Origin: Intestinimonas butyriciproducens
Lineage (GTDB): Bacteria; Bacillota; Clostridia; Oscillospirales; Butyricicoccaceae
Length of the DNA stretch: 64,000 nt
Direction of reading: 5' to 3'
Assembly: GCF_016901775.1 (NCBI RefSeq)
Contig: NZ_JACJKW010000009.1
Coordinates: 1-64,000, forward strand
Below, piece after piece: positions 33,895 through 42,520 of the stretch (positions are counted from its first letter, which is position 1; every line of letters begins with the position of its first letter). The notes under the pieces were generated by a model. The model saw nothing but the letters and a program-made list of their open reading frames with translations. It did no database searches and was not told the origin of the DNA. Position numbers and translations under genes: made by a program.

Positions 33895-34781
33895 TCGAAA
33901 AAACCGGCGTCTTTTCGGTGGTGGGCCGGCCCAATGTGGGCAAATCCACCCTGACCAACACCTTGTGCGGGGCCAAGGTGGCCATCGTGAGCAACAAGCC
34001 CCAAACCACCCGCAACCGGATTACCGGCGTGCTCAGCCAGGATCCTTATCAGATGGTGTTTTTGGATACCCCCGGTCTGCACAAAGCCAAAAATGCTTTG
34101 GGCGACTTCATGGTGAAGGTGGTCAACAAAACGGTGGCCGATGTGGATGCTGCCATTTTGCTGGTGGAGCCGGTGGCCCGCATCGGCATTCCGGAGCAGA
34201 TGCTCATCGACCGGATCAAAGGGGAGAAGATGCCCTGTATCCTGGTGATCAACAAGATCGACACCGTGGAAAAGGAAGAGCTGCTGGAAGTGATGGCCCT
34301 CTATGGCGGAGCCCATGACTTTACCGCCGTCATCCCCCTCAGCGCCCGCACAGGGGAAGGCAAGCAGGAATTGCTCCGGGAGCTGGAAAAGCTGTGCATG
34401 CCCTCTCCGGCGCTGTTTCCCGAGGAGATGATTTCCGATCAGCCGGAGCGTCAGCTGGTGGCCGAGATCATCCGGGAAAAGATGCTCCAGAAGCTGGACA
34501 AGGAAGTGCCCCACGGTGTGGCGGTGGAGATCGAAAAATGGCAGGAACGGGAGGATGGCCTGGTGGCCATCAACGCGGTGATCTACTGCGAGAGAAAGAG
34601 CCACAAGGGCATTATCATCGGCAAAAGCGGGGTCATGCTCAAGGAGATCGGCTCCACAGCCCGTTTTGAGATCCAGAAGCTGCTGGATGCCAAAGTCCAT
34701 CTGGAACTGTGGGTGAAGGTCAAAGAAGACTGGCGGAACCATCCCAATCAGATCCGGAATTTTGGTTATGAGGATGAATAA
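33891..34781 (+). CDS. era: GTPase Era
   Basis: This 296-residue protein has G1 GRPNVGKST (residues 10-18), the PQTTRNRITG switch region, G3 DTPGLHK, G4 NKID and G5 SAR, then a C-terminal KH domain (KGIIIGKSGVMLKEIGSTARFEIQKLL). Era binds the 3' end of 16S rRNA and helps 30S assembly. It ends WRNHPNQIRNFGYEDE; the same 16 residues are encoded again, with other codons, at 34922-34972. In Bacillus era is followed directly by yqzL-recO; here 313 bp intervene. Confidence 0.96.
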   Translation: MIEKTGVFSVVGRPNVGKSTLTNTLCGAKVAIVSNKPQTTRNRITGVLSQDPYQMVFLDTPGLHKAKNALGDFMVKVVNKTVADVDAAILLVEPVARIGIPEQMLIDRIKGEKMPCILVINKIDTVEKEELLEVMALYGGAHDFTAVIPLSARTGEGKQELLRELEKLCMPSPALFPEEMISDQPERQLVAEIIREKMLQKLDKEVPHGVAVEIEKWQEREDGLVAINAVIYCERKSHKGIIIGKSGVMLKEIGSTARFEIQKLLDAKVHLELWVKVKEDWRNHPNQIRNFGYEDE

Positions 34782-34918
34782 AAGAGCATAGCAAAGGCCG
34801 GGCCAGTCTTCTTGGGCGCGAAAGCGCCCCGGCCGCAGGCCGTAAGGGTTTTCCTGGCTGTGCCGGGAAAACCTATTGAAATGAAAGGGGACCCTCGAAA
34901 AGCCTGCTTTTGGGGAGA

Positions 34919-34972
34919 GACTGGAGAAATCACCCGAATCAAATCAGAAACTTTGGCTACGAGGACGAATAA
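34919..34972 (+). pseudogene. Displaced second copy of the era 3' end
   Basis: In one frame this stretch reads D-WRNHPNQIRNFGYEDE-stop, identical in protein to the last 17 residues of Era, but with 12 base changes that are all synonymous (for example AGA for CGG twice). Upstream similarity to era stops at the Asp codon. The 137 bp between the real era stop and this remnant match nothing I recognise. The remnant is probably left from insertion or recombination at the end of era. The rest of 34782-35094 shows no gene. Confidence 0.75.
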
Positions 34973-35094
34973 AGTCGTCGGGAAAGGTTTTTCGTCCGTT
35001 TTTCCGGCGTGGCCATCTTTTTCCATGACTGGCGTCATTTTTCATGTGTTTTTCCCTTGCCTGGGCGGTACACTGAAAACAGGAGGGATGCCCG

Positions 35095-35208
35095 GTGAAG
35101 GAAGAAGAAAACTCTGTCTCTCAGCAGGCCTGGCAGCTTTTTTGCCGCACCGGCCTGCCGGAAGCCTATTTGGTTTATGTGATAGAAAAGGAGCGGGAAG
35201 AGCCGTAA
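35095..35208 (+). CDS. yqzL: YqzL-family small protein
   Basis: This 37-residue protein starts at a GTG with AGGAGGG 7 bp upstream. Its core WQLFCRTGLPEAYLVYVIEKE matches the YqzL pattern (W-x-x-F-x-x-TG-x-x-x-x-YL), and it lies between era and recO as in Bacillus. The function of YqzL is unknown. It ends 26 bp before the recO start and is probably co-transcribed with it. Confidence 0.8.
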   Translation: MKEEENSVSQQAWQLFCRTGLPEAYLVYVIEKEREEP

Positions 35209-35234
35209 AAAGGTTCTTCCCTACATAAGGATTC

Positions 35235-35996
35235 ATGCATTTGACCACAAAAGGTCTGGTCATCCGCACGGTGGACTGGCGGGACAGCGACCGGCTGCTG
35301 ACGGTGATGACCGAAGATTATGGAAAAATCACGGTAAAAGCCCCGGGTATCCGGCGGAAAAGCAGCCGCATGGGTTGGGCCGGGCAGTTGTTTGCCTATT
35401 GCCAGTTTACCCTGTATGAAAAAAATGGCCGTCTCACTTTGCAGGACGCCCAGATGCTGGAGCAGTTTTTTTCCCTTTCCCAGGATTTGGACGCTCTGGC
35501 GCTGGGCTCCTATTTCTGCGAGCTGCTGGCCACCGAAGGGGAAGAGGATGTGCCGGCTCCCGGCATGCTTCGCCTGGCTCTCAACAGCCTGTATGCTCTG
35601 GCCCATCATCTGTACGATATCCGGCAGATCAAGGCGGCTTTTGAACTGCGTTTTCTGGCCATCGCCGGCTATGAGCCCGATCTGTGGAAGTGTGCCGCCT
35701 GCGGCGCCGACCCGGAAGAGCCCATGGTCAATCTGGAGCGGGGGCAGCTTCACTGTGCCGTTTGCCGGGGAGCCATTGGCCGGAGTGTCAGCGCTCCTTT
35801 GAGCAGGGCCGCTTTACAGGCGGCCCGGTATGTGCTGCGGTGCGATCTGAAAAAGCTCTTTTCTTTCCGGCTGGAGGAAGGGGATCTGGAGCTGCTGGGG
35901 GCTTTTGCCGAAGCCTATTGCCTCACCCGCCTGGAGCGGGGTTTTCAGACGCTGGACTTTTACCGATCCCTGGGAGGGGGAATAAAAGAAATATGA
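35235..35996 (+). CDS. recO: DNA repair protein RecO
   Basis: This 253-residue protein has an N-terminal OB fold (TTKGLVIRTVDWRDSDRLLTVMTEDYGKITVKAPGIRR), a helical middle and a zinc finger (CAACG...CAVCRG, about residues 154-177). RecO anneals SSB-coated single strands and loads RecA together with RecR. The stop overlaps the mutS2 ATG. Confidence 0.94.
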   Translation: MHLTTKGLVIRTVDWRDSDRLLTVMTEDYGKITVKAPGIRRKSSRMGWAGQLFAYCQFTLYEKNGRLTLQDAQMLEQFFSLSQDLDALALGSYFCELLATEGEEDVPAPGMLRLALNSLYALAHHLYDIRQIKAAFELRFLAIAGYEPDLWKCAACGADPEEPMVNLERGQLHCAVCRGAIGRSVSAPLSRAALQAARYVLRCDLKKLFSFRLEEGDLELLGAFAEAYCLTRLERGFQTLDFYRSLGGGIKEI

Positions 35997-38377
35997 CGGA
36001 ATTGCAGAAAAAATCCTGCCGCACTCTGGAACTGCACAAGGTTCTGGAGCTGCTGGAAAAAGAAGCGGTCTCCCCGAGGGCCAAGGAAATGGCCCGGGCG
36101 CTGGAGCCGGAAGACAATCTGGTGGGCTGTGAGCGTTTGCAGCAGCAAACCGAGGACGCTGTCCGTCTGGCAGGGATGCTGGGCAGTCCGTCCTTCTCCG
36201 GCGTGCGGGATGTGTCCGCCGGATTGGAACGGGCCAAGGTGGGCGGCAGCCTGAATATGAAGGAGCTGCTGGATATCGGCGCTTTGCTGCGGGCGGCCCG
36301 CACTGGAAAAGGGTATCTGGAAAAGGATACGCAGGTGGAAACCGTTTTGGCCGATTACTTCCGCCGCCTCAGCGGAAATAAATACTTAGAGGATAAAATT
36401 GAGCAATCTATCCTCTCAGAAGAAGAAATCGCCGATACAGCCAGCTCGGAACTGAGGGAGATCCGGCGTCGTATTCGCACGGCGGCCTCCCGCATCCGGG
36501 AGACTCTGAACCGGATCATCTCTTCTCCCAGCTATGCCAAGGTGCTCCAGGACACTGTGGTCACCACCCGGGGCGACCGGTATGTGGTGCCGGTGAAAGC
36601 GGAGTTCAAAGGGAGCATCCCCGGCCTGGTGCACGATGTAAGTTCCAGCGGGGCCACGGTGTTTGTGGAGCCCATGCAGGTGGTGGAACTGAACAACACC
36701 ATAAGAGAAGAGCGTTCCAAGGAGAAAAACGAAATCGACCGGATCCTGATGGAGCTGTCGGCAGAGGTGGGAGCCTTTGCAAGCACCATCCAGCAGGATT
36801 ATGACATTTTGTGTACCCTGGACTTTATCTTTGCCAAAGCCAAACTGGCCTATAAGATGAAGGCCTGCCGTCCCAAGCTGCTGGAAAAAGGCCAGACCCG
36901 CCTGGAGCGGGCCCGGCATCCTTTGCTGCCCCGGGAAACGGCGGTGCCCATCACCTTTACCATCGGCGGCAAGACCGATGCCGTTATTATCACCGGCCCC
37001 AACACCGGCGGCAAGACGGTGAGCCTGAAAACCCTGGGCCTTCTTACTTTGATGGCCCAGTGCGGCTTGCAGCTGCCCTGCGGAGACGAGAGCACGGTGC
37101 GGGTGTGCAAAAATATTCTGGCCGATATTGGTGACGAGCAGAGCATTGAGCAGTCATTGTCCACCTTCTCTTCCCATATGAAGAATATTGTGGAGATCCT
37201 GGAAGAGACGGGAGAAGGCAGCATGGTGCTGATGGATGAGCTGGGAGCCGGTACCGATCCGGTGGAAGGCGCGGCCCTGGCCGTGGCCATCATTGAGCAT
37301 CTGCGCCAGCAGGGAGTGCTGGTGGCGGCCACCACCCACTATGCAGAACTGAAAACCTATGCCCTGGAGACCCGGGGGGTGGAGAATGCCTCCTGTGAGT
37401 TTGATGTGTCCACCCTGAAACCCACCTATAAGCTGGTGTTTGGCATTCCGGGCAAATCCAACGCCTTTGCCATTTCCCAGCGTCTGGGGCTGAGCATGGA
37501 GATCATCCAAAAGGCCAAAAGCGGCATGGACAGTCAGAACATCCAGTTTGAAGATGTGATCCGCACCCTGGAAGAAAAACGGCAGCAGATGGAAAACCAG
37601 CTGCAGCTGGCACAAAGAGAGCGGCAGAAAGCCCAGGAGGACAAAGAGAAGGCGGAAAAGGCCTATGCTTCCATTGAGGAAGAGCGGAAGAAGCTGCTGG
37701 AGGATGCCCGGAAACAGGCCCAGAAGCTAATCGATGAGGCCCGCAAGGCCGCCGATGACACGGTGGAGGAACTGCGCCGCCTGCGGCGGGAGCAAAGCCG
37801 GAATCCGGCAGAAGAGAACCTGTCCCAGGCCCGGGCCGTGATGATGGGCCATCTTTCCGAGGCGGAGAAAAAAGCCATCCAGAAAAAGATCAAAAAACAG
37901 GCGGCGCCCTTGCCCCGCCCCTTGCAGAAGGGGGATGTGGTGGAGATCGTCTCCAACGGGATGCGCTGCACTGTGGTGGAGACGCCCAAGCCCGGCCAGC
38001 CGGTGCAGCTTTCGGCGGGAATTATGAAGCTGACAGCCAAGGAAAAGGAATTGCAGCTGATTTCGGCGGCGCCAGCCCAAAAGAAGGAAAAGGGCAGCGT
38101 GCGCACCCAGGCGCCGTCCCAGCCCACCAGGGGCAGCAGCGAGCTGGATCTGCGGGGCATGACGGCAGAAGAAGCCGTGATGGAGCTGGACCGGTTTTTG
38201 GATCTGGCCTTCCGGCTGCGCCTGCCCTCGGCCACCATCATTCACGGCAAGGGCACCGGCGTGCTGCGCCAGGCCGTCCATTCCCGGCTGAAAGGAGCCC
38301 GGCAGGTGAAATCCTTCCGATTGGGCGCCTATGGCGAAGGGGAAAATGGCGTGACCATTGTACAGATGAATATATAG
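35993..38377 (+). CDS. mutS2: Endonuclease MutS2
   Basis: This 794-residue protein has MutS-type core domains, Walker A GPNTGGKTVSLKTLG near residue 335, the STFSSHMKNIVEIL and MDELGAGTDPVEGAAL signature, a long coiled coil (about 520-610: MENQLQLAQRERQKAQEDKEK...) and a C-terminal Smr nuclease domain from about 715 (LDLRGMTAEEAVMELDRF, IIHGKGTGVLRQAV). It lacks the mismatch-binding domain of MutS. MutS2 acts in recombination control and, in some bacteria, in rescue of collided ribosomes through its Smr domain. It is coupled to recO. Confidence 0.95.
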   Translation: MTELQKKSCRTLELHKVLELLEKEAVSPRAKEMARALEPEDNLVGCERLQQQTEDAVRLAGMLGSPSFSGVRDVSAGLERAKVGGSLNMKELLDIGALLRAARTGKGYLEKDTQVETVLADYFRRLSGNKYLEDKIEQSILSEEEIADTASSELREIRRRIRTAASRIRETLNRIISSPSYAKVLQDTVVTTRGDRYVVPVKAEFKGSIPGLVHDVSSSGATVFVEPMQVVELNNTIREERSKEKNEIDRILMELSAEVGAFASTIQQDYDILCTLDFIFAKAKLAYKMKACRPKLLEKGQTRLERARHPLLPRETAVPITFTIGGKTDAVIITGPNTGGKTVSLKTLGLLTLMAQCGLQLPCGDESTVRVCKNILADIGDEQSIEQSLSTFSSHMKNIVEILEETGEGSMVLMDELGAGTDPVEGAALAVAIIEHLRQQGVLVAATTHYAELKTYALETRGVENASCEFDVSTLKPTYKLVFGIPGKSNAFAISQRLGLSMEIIQKAKSGMDSQNIQFEDVIRTLEEKRQQMENQLQLAQRERQKAQEDKEKAEKAYASIEEERKKLLEDARKQAQKLIDEARKAADDTVEELRRLRREQSRNPAEENLSQARAVMMGHLSEAEKKAIQKKIKKQAAPLPRPLQKGDVVEIVSNGMRCTVVETPKPGQPVQLSAGIMKLTAKEKELQLISAAPAQKKEKGSVRTQAPSQPTRGSSELDLRGMTAEEAVMELDRFLDLAFRLRLPSATIIHGKGTGVLRQAVHSRLKGARQVKSFRLGAYGEGENGVTIVQMNI

Positions 38378-38416
38378 AGATAAAGGAAGAAGAAAGAGAA
38401 GGGAACGGTGGTATGA

Positions 38417-39157
38417 ATGCCCGGATTGGGCACATTGATCAACATGGGAATGATTTTGGCTGGAAGCCTTGTGGGCATGCTCATTGGCAAAGGCGTGCCT
38501 GAGCGGTTCAGCAAGATCATTTTTCAGGCCCTGGGAGCGGCCACTTTCCTCATCGGGCTGTCCGGGGTTTTCACCGGAATGCTGCAGGTGGGCGAAACCG
38601 GTGCGTTGGAAAGCCAGCACACCTTATTGCTCATCCTCTCTTTGGTGTTGGGCGGCATTGTGGGAGAACTTCTGCGGTTGGACCGGCTGTTTGACAAGGC
38701 GGGAGAAGCCATTAAAAACCGCTTTGGCGGAAAAGAAGGCCAGCGGGATGTGGGAGCGGGCTTTGCCAACTGCACCATCCTGTTCTGTGCTGGAGCCATG
38801 GCCATTGTGGGAGCGGTGCAGGACGGGCTTCTGGGGGATCCTACCATTCTCATTGCCAAAGGGATTCTGGATGGTATCGTATCGGTGCTCTTTGCCACGG
38901 TCTACGGTCTGGGAGTGCCTCTCAGCGCCCTGTCTGTGGGAATTTATCAGGGTGTGGTGACCCTGCTGGCCGTCTTGATCGAACCCTATCTCACCGATCT
39001 GGTGGTGCTTCAGATGTCTTTGGTGGGAAGCGCTGTGCTGATGCTCATCGCATTCAACCTGTGGGATGTGAAAAAATTCAATGTGGCCAATCTGATCCCG
39101 GCCGCCTTTATGCCGCTGCTCTTTTCCCTTTTTCAGGGAGTGCTGGGCCTCCTTTAA
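38417..39157 (+). CDS. DUF554 (YqgA/YdfK-type) membrane protein
   Basis: This 246-residue protein has six or seven hydrophobic spans and the DUF554 pattern: GTLINMGMILAGSLVGMLIG at the start, GDGLLGD-like VQDGLLGDPTILIAKGILDGIVS in the middle, and GVPLSALSVGIYQG. Function unknown; possibly a transporter. It lies 39 bp after mutS2, without a clear terminator between, so it may share the transcript. Confidence 0.88.
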   Translation: MPGLGTLINMGMILAGSLVGMLIGKGVPERFSKIIFQALGAATFLIGLSGVFTGMLQVGETGALESQHTLLLILSLVLGGIVGELLRLDRLFDKAGEAIKNRFGGKEGQRDVGAGFANCTILFCAGAMAIVGAVQDGLLGDPTILIAKGILDGIVSVLFATVYGLGVPLSALSVGIYQGVVTLLAVLIEPYLTDLVVLQMSLVGSAVLMLIAFNLWDVKKFNVANLIPAAFMPLLFSLFQGVLGLL

Positions 39158-39175
39158 GTTAGGTGTAAATGCCCC

Positions 39176-39204
39176 TTGCACATTCGTGACGAATCTGTTA
39201 AAAT
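39176..39204 (+). promoter_or_regulatory. Promoter of the HPr-like gene with a palindrome in its spacer
   Basis: TTGCAC (39176-39181), 17 bases, TAAAAT (39199-39204). ATTCGT-G-ACGAAT (39182-39194), a perfect palindrome, fills most of the spacer and is a candidate operator. Confidence 0.65.
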
Positions 39205-39240
39205 AATTACAATAGAAGCATAGAAAGCGGGGTAGCTTAA

Positions 39241-39504
39241 ATGTTTTCCAAAGAAGTTACTGTAAACAATCAGGTGGGCCTGTATGCCAGACCGGCCACT
39301 TTCTTTATTCAGAAAGCCAACGAATTTCGCAGCACCATCATGGTGGAAAAAGAGAACCGCAAGGTCAATGCCAAGAGTCTGCTGGGTGTCCTGTCCCTGG
39401 GCATCACCAAGGGCACGGTGATCAACATTTCCGCCGAGGGTTCCGATGAGGAAGAGGCTGTCAACGCCCTGTGCACTCTGGTGGCTTCCAACTTCGGAGA
39501 ATAA
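39241..39504 (+). CDS. HPr/Crh-like protein with Tyr15 in place of His15
   Basis: This 87-residue protein has the full HPr fold pattern (VGLYARPATFFIQKANEF, then VNAKSLLGVLSLGITKGT, then EEEAVNALCTLV). HPr carries phosphate on His15 during PTS sugar transport; here residue 15 is Tyr, so PTS transfer is not expected. Ser46, the target of HPr kinase, is kept within AKSLLG. Crh of Bacillus similarly has Gln15 and Ser46 and acts only in carbon regulation; a like role is inferred. GGGGTAGC upstream is a modest ribosome site. Confidence 0.85.
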   Translation: MFSKEVTVNNQVGLYARPATFFIQKANEFRSTIMVEKENRKVNAKSLLGVLSLGITKGTVINISAEGSDEEEAVNALCTLVASNFGE

Positions 39505-39552
39505 GCCTACATACCGGGCAACGGACCCGGGCCGTACACGAATCCATCGCCG

Positions 39553-39601
39553 GCGCCGCGTGAACATTCATGCGGCGCCCGCTCTTTGTGGGCGTTTTTT
39601 T
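39553..39601 (+). terminator. Terminator after the HPr-like gene
   Basis: A GGCGCCGC...GCGGCGCC stem (39553-39579) overlaps a CGCCC...GGGCG hairpin followed by seven T (39595-39601). The uvrC start lies 18 bp further on. Confidence 0.75.
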
Positions 39602-39618
39602 CGCCGGAGGACAGGACT

Positions 39619-41454
39619 ATGTATGAAGAACTGAAGGAAAAAGCCCTTCTGCTCCCTCTTCTGCCTGGGGTTTACATCATGCGGGACGCAGGGGGCGAGA
39701 TCATCTATATCGGCAAGGCCAAGGCGCTGAAAAACCGGGTGAGCCAGTATTTTTCCAATTTGGCATCCCATACGCCGAAAACCTTGAAAATGGTCTCCCA
39801 GGTCCAGGATTTTGAGACCATCATCACCGGAAGCGAGTTTGAGGCTTTGCTTTTGGAGTGCGCCCTGATCAAAAAGCACAAGCCCAAATACAATATTTTG
39901 CTGAAGGACGACAAGGGCTATCCTTTCCTGCGCCTGTCCAAGGAGGAATATCCCCGGTTCTCCATCGTTTCCAAACCGGCGGAGGACGGAGCACGGTATT
40001 TTGGCCCCTATGGCGGCCGCAGCGGAGCCAAAAAGGCACTGGATACTGCGTTGCTCACCTTCAAACTGCCCACCTGTTCCTTGAAATTTCCCCGGGATAT
40101 CGGCAAAAGCCGTCCCTGTCTCAATGCTCATATCGGCCGGTGCTGCGCCGTGTGCTCGGGGAAGGTGTCCAAAGGGGAGTACAACCGGCTGATTGGCCAG
40201 GTGTGCCGTCTGCTGGAGGGAAAGTATCAGGGATTGGCGGAGGAATTGCGCCAGGAAATGGAGCAGGCCGCCGAAGAGATGCAATTTGAGCGGGCCGCCG
40301 CTTTGCGGGACCGGATGCGGGCGGTGGAGCGGCTGGGGAGAGATCAGCTGATCATTTCCGGCGCTCTTTCCGATCTGGATGTGATCGCCTGCCAGGTGCT
40401 GGGCAGCCGGGGCTGTGTGGTGATGCTCAACTATATCGGCGGCAATCTTCTGGACAAGAAGAAAGAATTTTTCGACGGTGTCACCCCGGATGACATGGGC
40501 GATCTGCTGGAAGGTTTTATCAAGCAGTATTACACCATGACCCAGCGTTCTCCCCGGGTGGTGCTGGTGAATCAGCAGCTGGAAGATCAGGAGATGCTTT
40601 CCCAATGGCTTGGTACATTGCGGAAGGGAAAGGTCTATGTGCAGGTGCCCCAGCGGGGAGAAAAGCGGAAGCAGATAGAGTTGGCCATGGAAAATGCCTG
40701 CCAGGAACTGGAACTTCTGGACAAGCGGGAGCAAAAGACCTCCCGGTCCCTGGAACTGCTGGCGGAGATCCTGGGCCTTCCGGCCCCGCCCCAGCGAATC
40801 GAAGGGTACGACATCTCCAATCTGGCGGGAACCGGCACGGTGGCGGCTATGGCAGTGATGGAAAAGGGCCGGTTTCACAAAAGTGCCTATCGCCGCTTCC
40901 AGATCAAAGAAGCGCTGGGGGGAGACGACTATGGATCCCTGGCCGAGACCATGGACCGGCGTCTCAAACGGGCCGAAGAAGGAGACAAAGGCTTCTTGCC
41001 CCTGCCTGACCTGCTGCTCATCGACGGCGGACAGGGCCAGGTGAACGCAGTGCATCAGGTGCTCAGGGAGCATGGGCAGAACATCCCGGTGTTCGGCATG
41101 GTGAAAGATGACCACCACCGCACCAGGGCGCTGGTGGACGGCGATGGGAACGAGTTTGGCATCCGCACAAAGCCTGCGGTGTTCTCCCTGGTGGGCAATT
41201 TGCAGGAGGAGACCCATCGGTTTGCCATTGAGTATCAGAAGAATCTGCGGGGACGCAGCGTGAAGGAGAGTACCTTGTCCCGCATCCCCGGCCTGGGAGA
41301 GCAGCGCATCCGGGCGCTGCGGAAGAAATTCGGCACCCTGGCCGCCATCCGCCAGTGCAGCGAGGAAGAACTGGCCCAGGTTTTGCCCCGGAATGTGGCA
41401 AAACAGGTGCGGGAATATTTTGACGCCCAAGGGGCGAAGGAGGAAAAACCATGA
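39619..41454 (+). CDS. uvrC: UvrABC excinuclease subunit C
   Basis: This 611-residue protein has an N-terminal GIY-YIG nuclease domain (LPGVYIMRDAGGEIIYIGKAKALKNRVSQYF), a UVR motif near residue 205-240 and a C-terminal RNase-H-like nuclease half (RIEGYDISNLAGTGTVAAM, LLIDGGQGQVNAV). A helix-hairpin-helix tail (LSRIPGLGEQRIRALRKKFGTLAAIRQCSEEEL) ends it. UvrC cuts on both sides of a lesion in nucleotide excision repair. GGAGG precedes the ATG at 39619. It is coupled to rsmD (ATGA overlap). Confidence 0.96.
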   Translation: MYEELKEKALLLPLLPGVYIMRDAGGEIIYIGKAKALKNRVSQYFSNLASHTPKTLKMVSQVQDFETIITGSEFEALLLECALIKKHKPKYNILLKDDKGYPFLRLSKEEYPRFSIVSKPAEDGARYFGPYGGRSGAKKALDTALLTFKLPTCSLKFPRDIGKSRPCLNAHIGRCCAVCSGKVSKGEYNRLIGQVCRLLEGKYQGLAEELRQEMEQAAEEMQFERAAALRDRMRAVERLGRDQLIISGALSDLDVIACQVLGSRGCVVMLNYIGGNLLDKKKEFFDGVTPDDMGDLLEGFIKQYYTMTQRSPRVVLVNQQLEDQEMLSQWLGTLRKGKVYVQVPQRGEKRKQIELAMENACQELELLDKREQKTSRSLELLAEILGLPAPPQRIEGYDISNLAGTGTVAAMAVMEKGRFHKSAYRRFQIKEALGGDDYGSLAETMDRRLKRAEEGDKGFLPLPDLLLIDGGQGQVNAVHQVLREHGQNIPVFGMVKDDHHRTRALVDGDGNEFGIRTKPAVFSLVGNLQEETHRFAIEYQKNLRGRSVKESTLSRIPGLGEQRIRALRKKFGTLAAIRQCSEEELAQVLPRNVAKQVREYFDAQGAKEEKP

Positions 41455-42005
41455 GAGTGATCACCGGCACGGCCCGGGGGCGGAAGCTGGAGGCGCCCAA
41501 AGGGCGCAGTACCCGTCCTACCACCGATCGGGTGAAAGAATCCATCTTCAATATCATCCAGTTTGATATCGAAGGCCGCCGGGTGCTGGACCTGTTTGCA
41601 GGTTCGGGGCAAATGGGCATCGAATGCCTTTCCCGGGGGGCAGAAAGCTGTGTGTTTGTGGAAAGCGACCCTGCCGCCCAGAAGGTGGTGGAGCGGAATA
41701 TTGCCGCCACCGGCTTTGAGGGCTCCAGCCGCCTGATCCGGGGGGATGCCTTCGGCGCCCTTTCCAGCCTGCGGGGACAGAAATTCGGGTTGATCCTGCT
41801 GGATCCGCCCTATGGTGGTGAATTGCTCAACCAGGCGCTTCGGCAGATAGCGGAAATTGACATCCTGCAAACAGGTGGTATAATAGTATGCGAAAGCGCC
41901 CGGGAGGATCTGATCCAGCCTTTGGAGGAGCCTTATCGGGTGAAAAAGCAGTACCGCTATGGCGCCATTGCCATCACCACCTTCACCCGGGAGGAAGCAG
42001 AATGA
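41451..42005 (+). CDS. rsmD: 16S rRNA (guanine966-N2)-methyltransferase RsmD
   Basis: This 184-residue SAM-dependent methyltransferase has the RsmD N-terminus (MRVITGTARGRKLEAPKG...TRPTTDRVKESIFNII), SAM motif I VLDLFAGSGQMGIECLSRGA and catalytic LLDPPYGG. It methylates G966 of 16S rRNA in the 30S subunit. It overlaps both uvrC upstream and coaD downstream by ATGA, giving a tight three-gene unit. The rsmD-coaD pair is conserved in Firmicutes. Confidence 0.94.
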   Translation: MRVITGTARGRKLEAPKGRSTRPTTDRVKESIFNIIQFDIEGRRVLDLFAGSGQMGIECLSRGAESCVFVESDPAAQKVVERNIAATGFEGSSRLIRGDAFGALSSLRGQKFGLILLDPPYGGELLNQALRQIAEIDILQTGGIIVCESAREDLIQPLEEPYRVKKQYRYGAIAITTFTREEAE

Positions 42006-42502
42006 GCCTGGCCATCATCCCCGGAAGCTATGATCCGCCTACATTGGGTCATGTGGAGCTGATCCGCCGGGCGGCCCGTTTGTTTGACCGGGTCATTGCC
42101 CTGGTGATGGTCAACGACCAGAAGCAGGCTCTCTTTTCTCTGGAGGAGCGGTTTTCTCTGGTGAAGGAGAGCGTGGCAGATATTCCTGGGGCGGAAGCCG
42201 ATTTTTTCGGCGGCATGACCTATGACTATATCAAAGACCATGGGGTCAACGCCATCGTCAAGGGACTGCGCAATGCACAAGATTTTGTTTATGAATGTGA
42301 GATCGCCCGATTCAACCAGCTTCATGCCCCTCAGGCCGAGACTTTGTTTTTATATGCCGAACCCCGCTGGGATCATGTGAGTTCCAGTCGTGTGAAGGAG
42401 GCATTTCTGGCCGGGGAGGATGTGAGCGGCTGGGTGACGCCGTCTGTAAGGCAGGCTCTGGAACAGAAATTGGGCGAACAGCGTCACAACCACCGACAAT
42501 AA
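42002..42502 (+). CDS. coaD: Phosphopantetheine adenylyltransferase
   Basis: This 166-residue nucleotidyltransferase has the GSYDPPTLGHVELIRRAARLFD motif (T/HxGH type) at the N-terminus and the SSSRVKE motif near residue 128. It makes dephospho-CoA from ATP and 4'-phosphopantetheine, the fourth step of CoA synthesis. Length is normal for the family. It is translationally coupled to rsmD. Confidence 0.95.
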   Translation: MSLAIIPGSYDPPTLGHVELIRRAARLFDRVIALVMVNDQKQALFSLEERFSLVKESVADIPGAEADFFGGMTYDYIKDHGVNAIVKGLRNAQDFVYECEIARFNQLHAPQAETLFLYAEPRWDHVSSSRVKEAFLAGEDVSGWVTPSVRQALEQKLGEQRHNHRQ

Positions 42503-42520
42503 AGATAGGGGAATGGAACA

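Noticed and set aside
34848-34891. A frame reading VFLAVPGKPIEMKGD, like the start of the hydrogenase chaperone HypC
   Set aside because: Only about 14 residues match, the essential N-terminal Met-Cys is missing and no other hyp genes are near. It lies in the odd interval after era and is most likely chance, at best a relic.
34812-35228. 138-codon frame spanning the era-recO interval
   Set aside because: It overlaps the yqzL gene, which has family motifs and a better ribosome site, in another frame.
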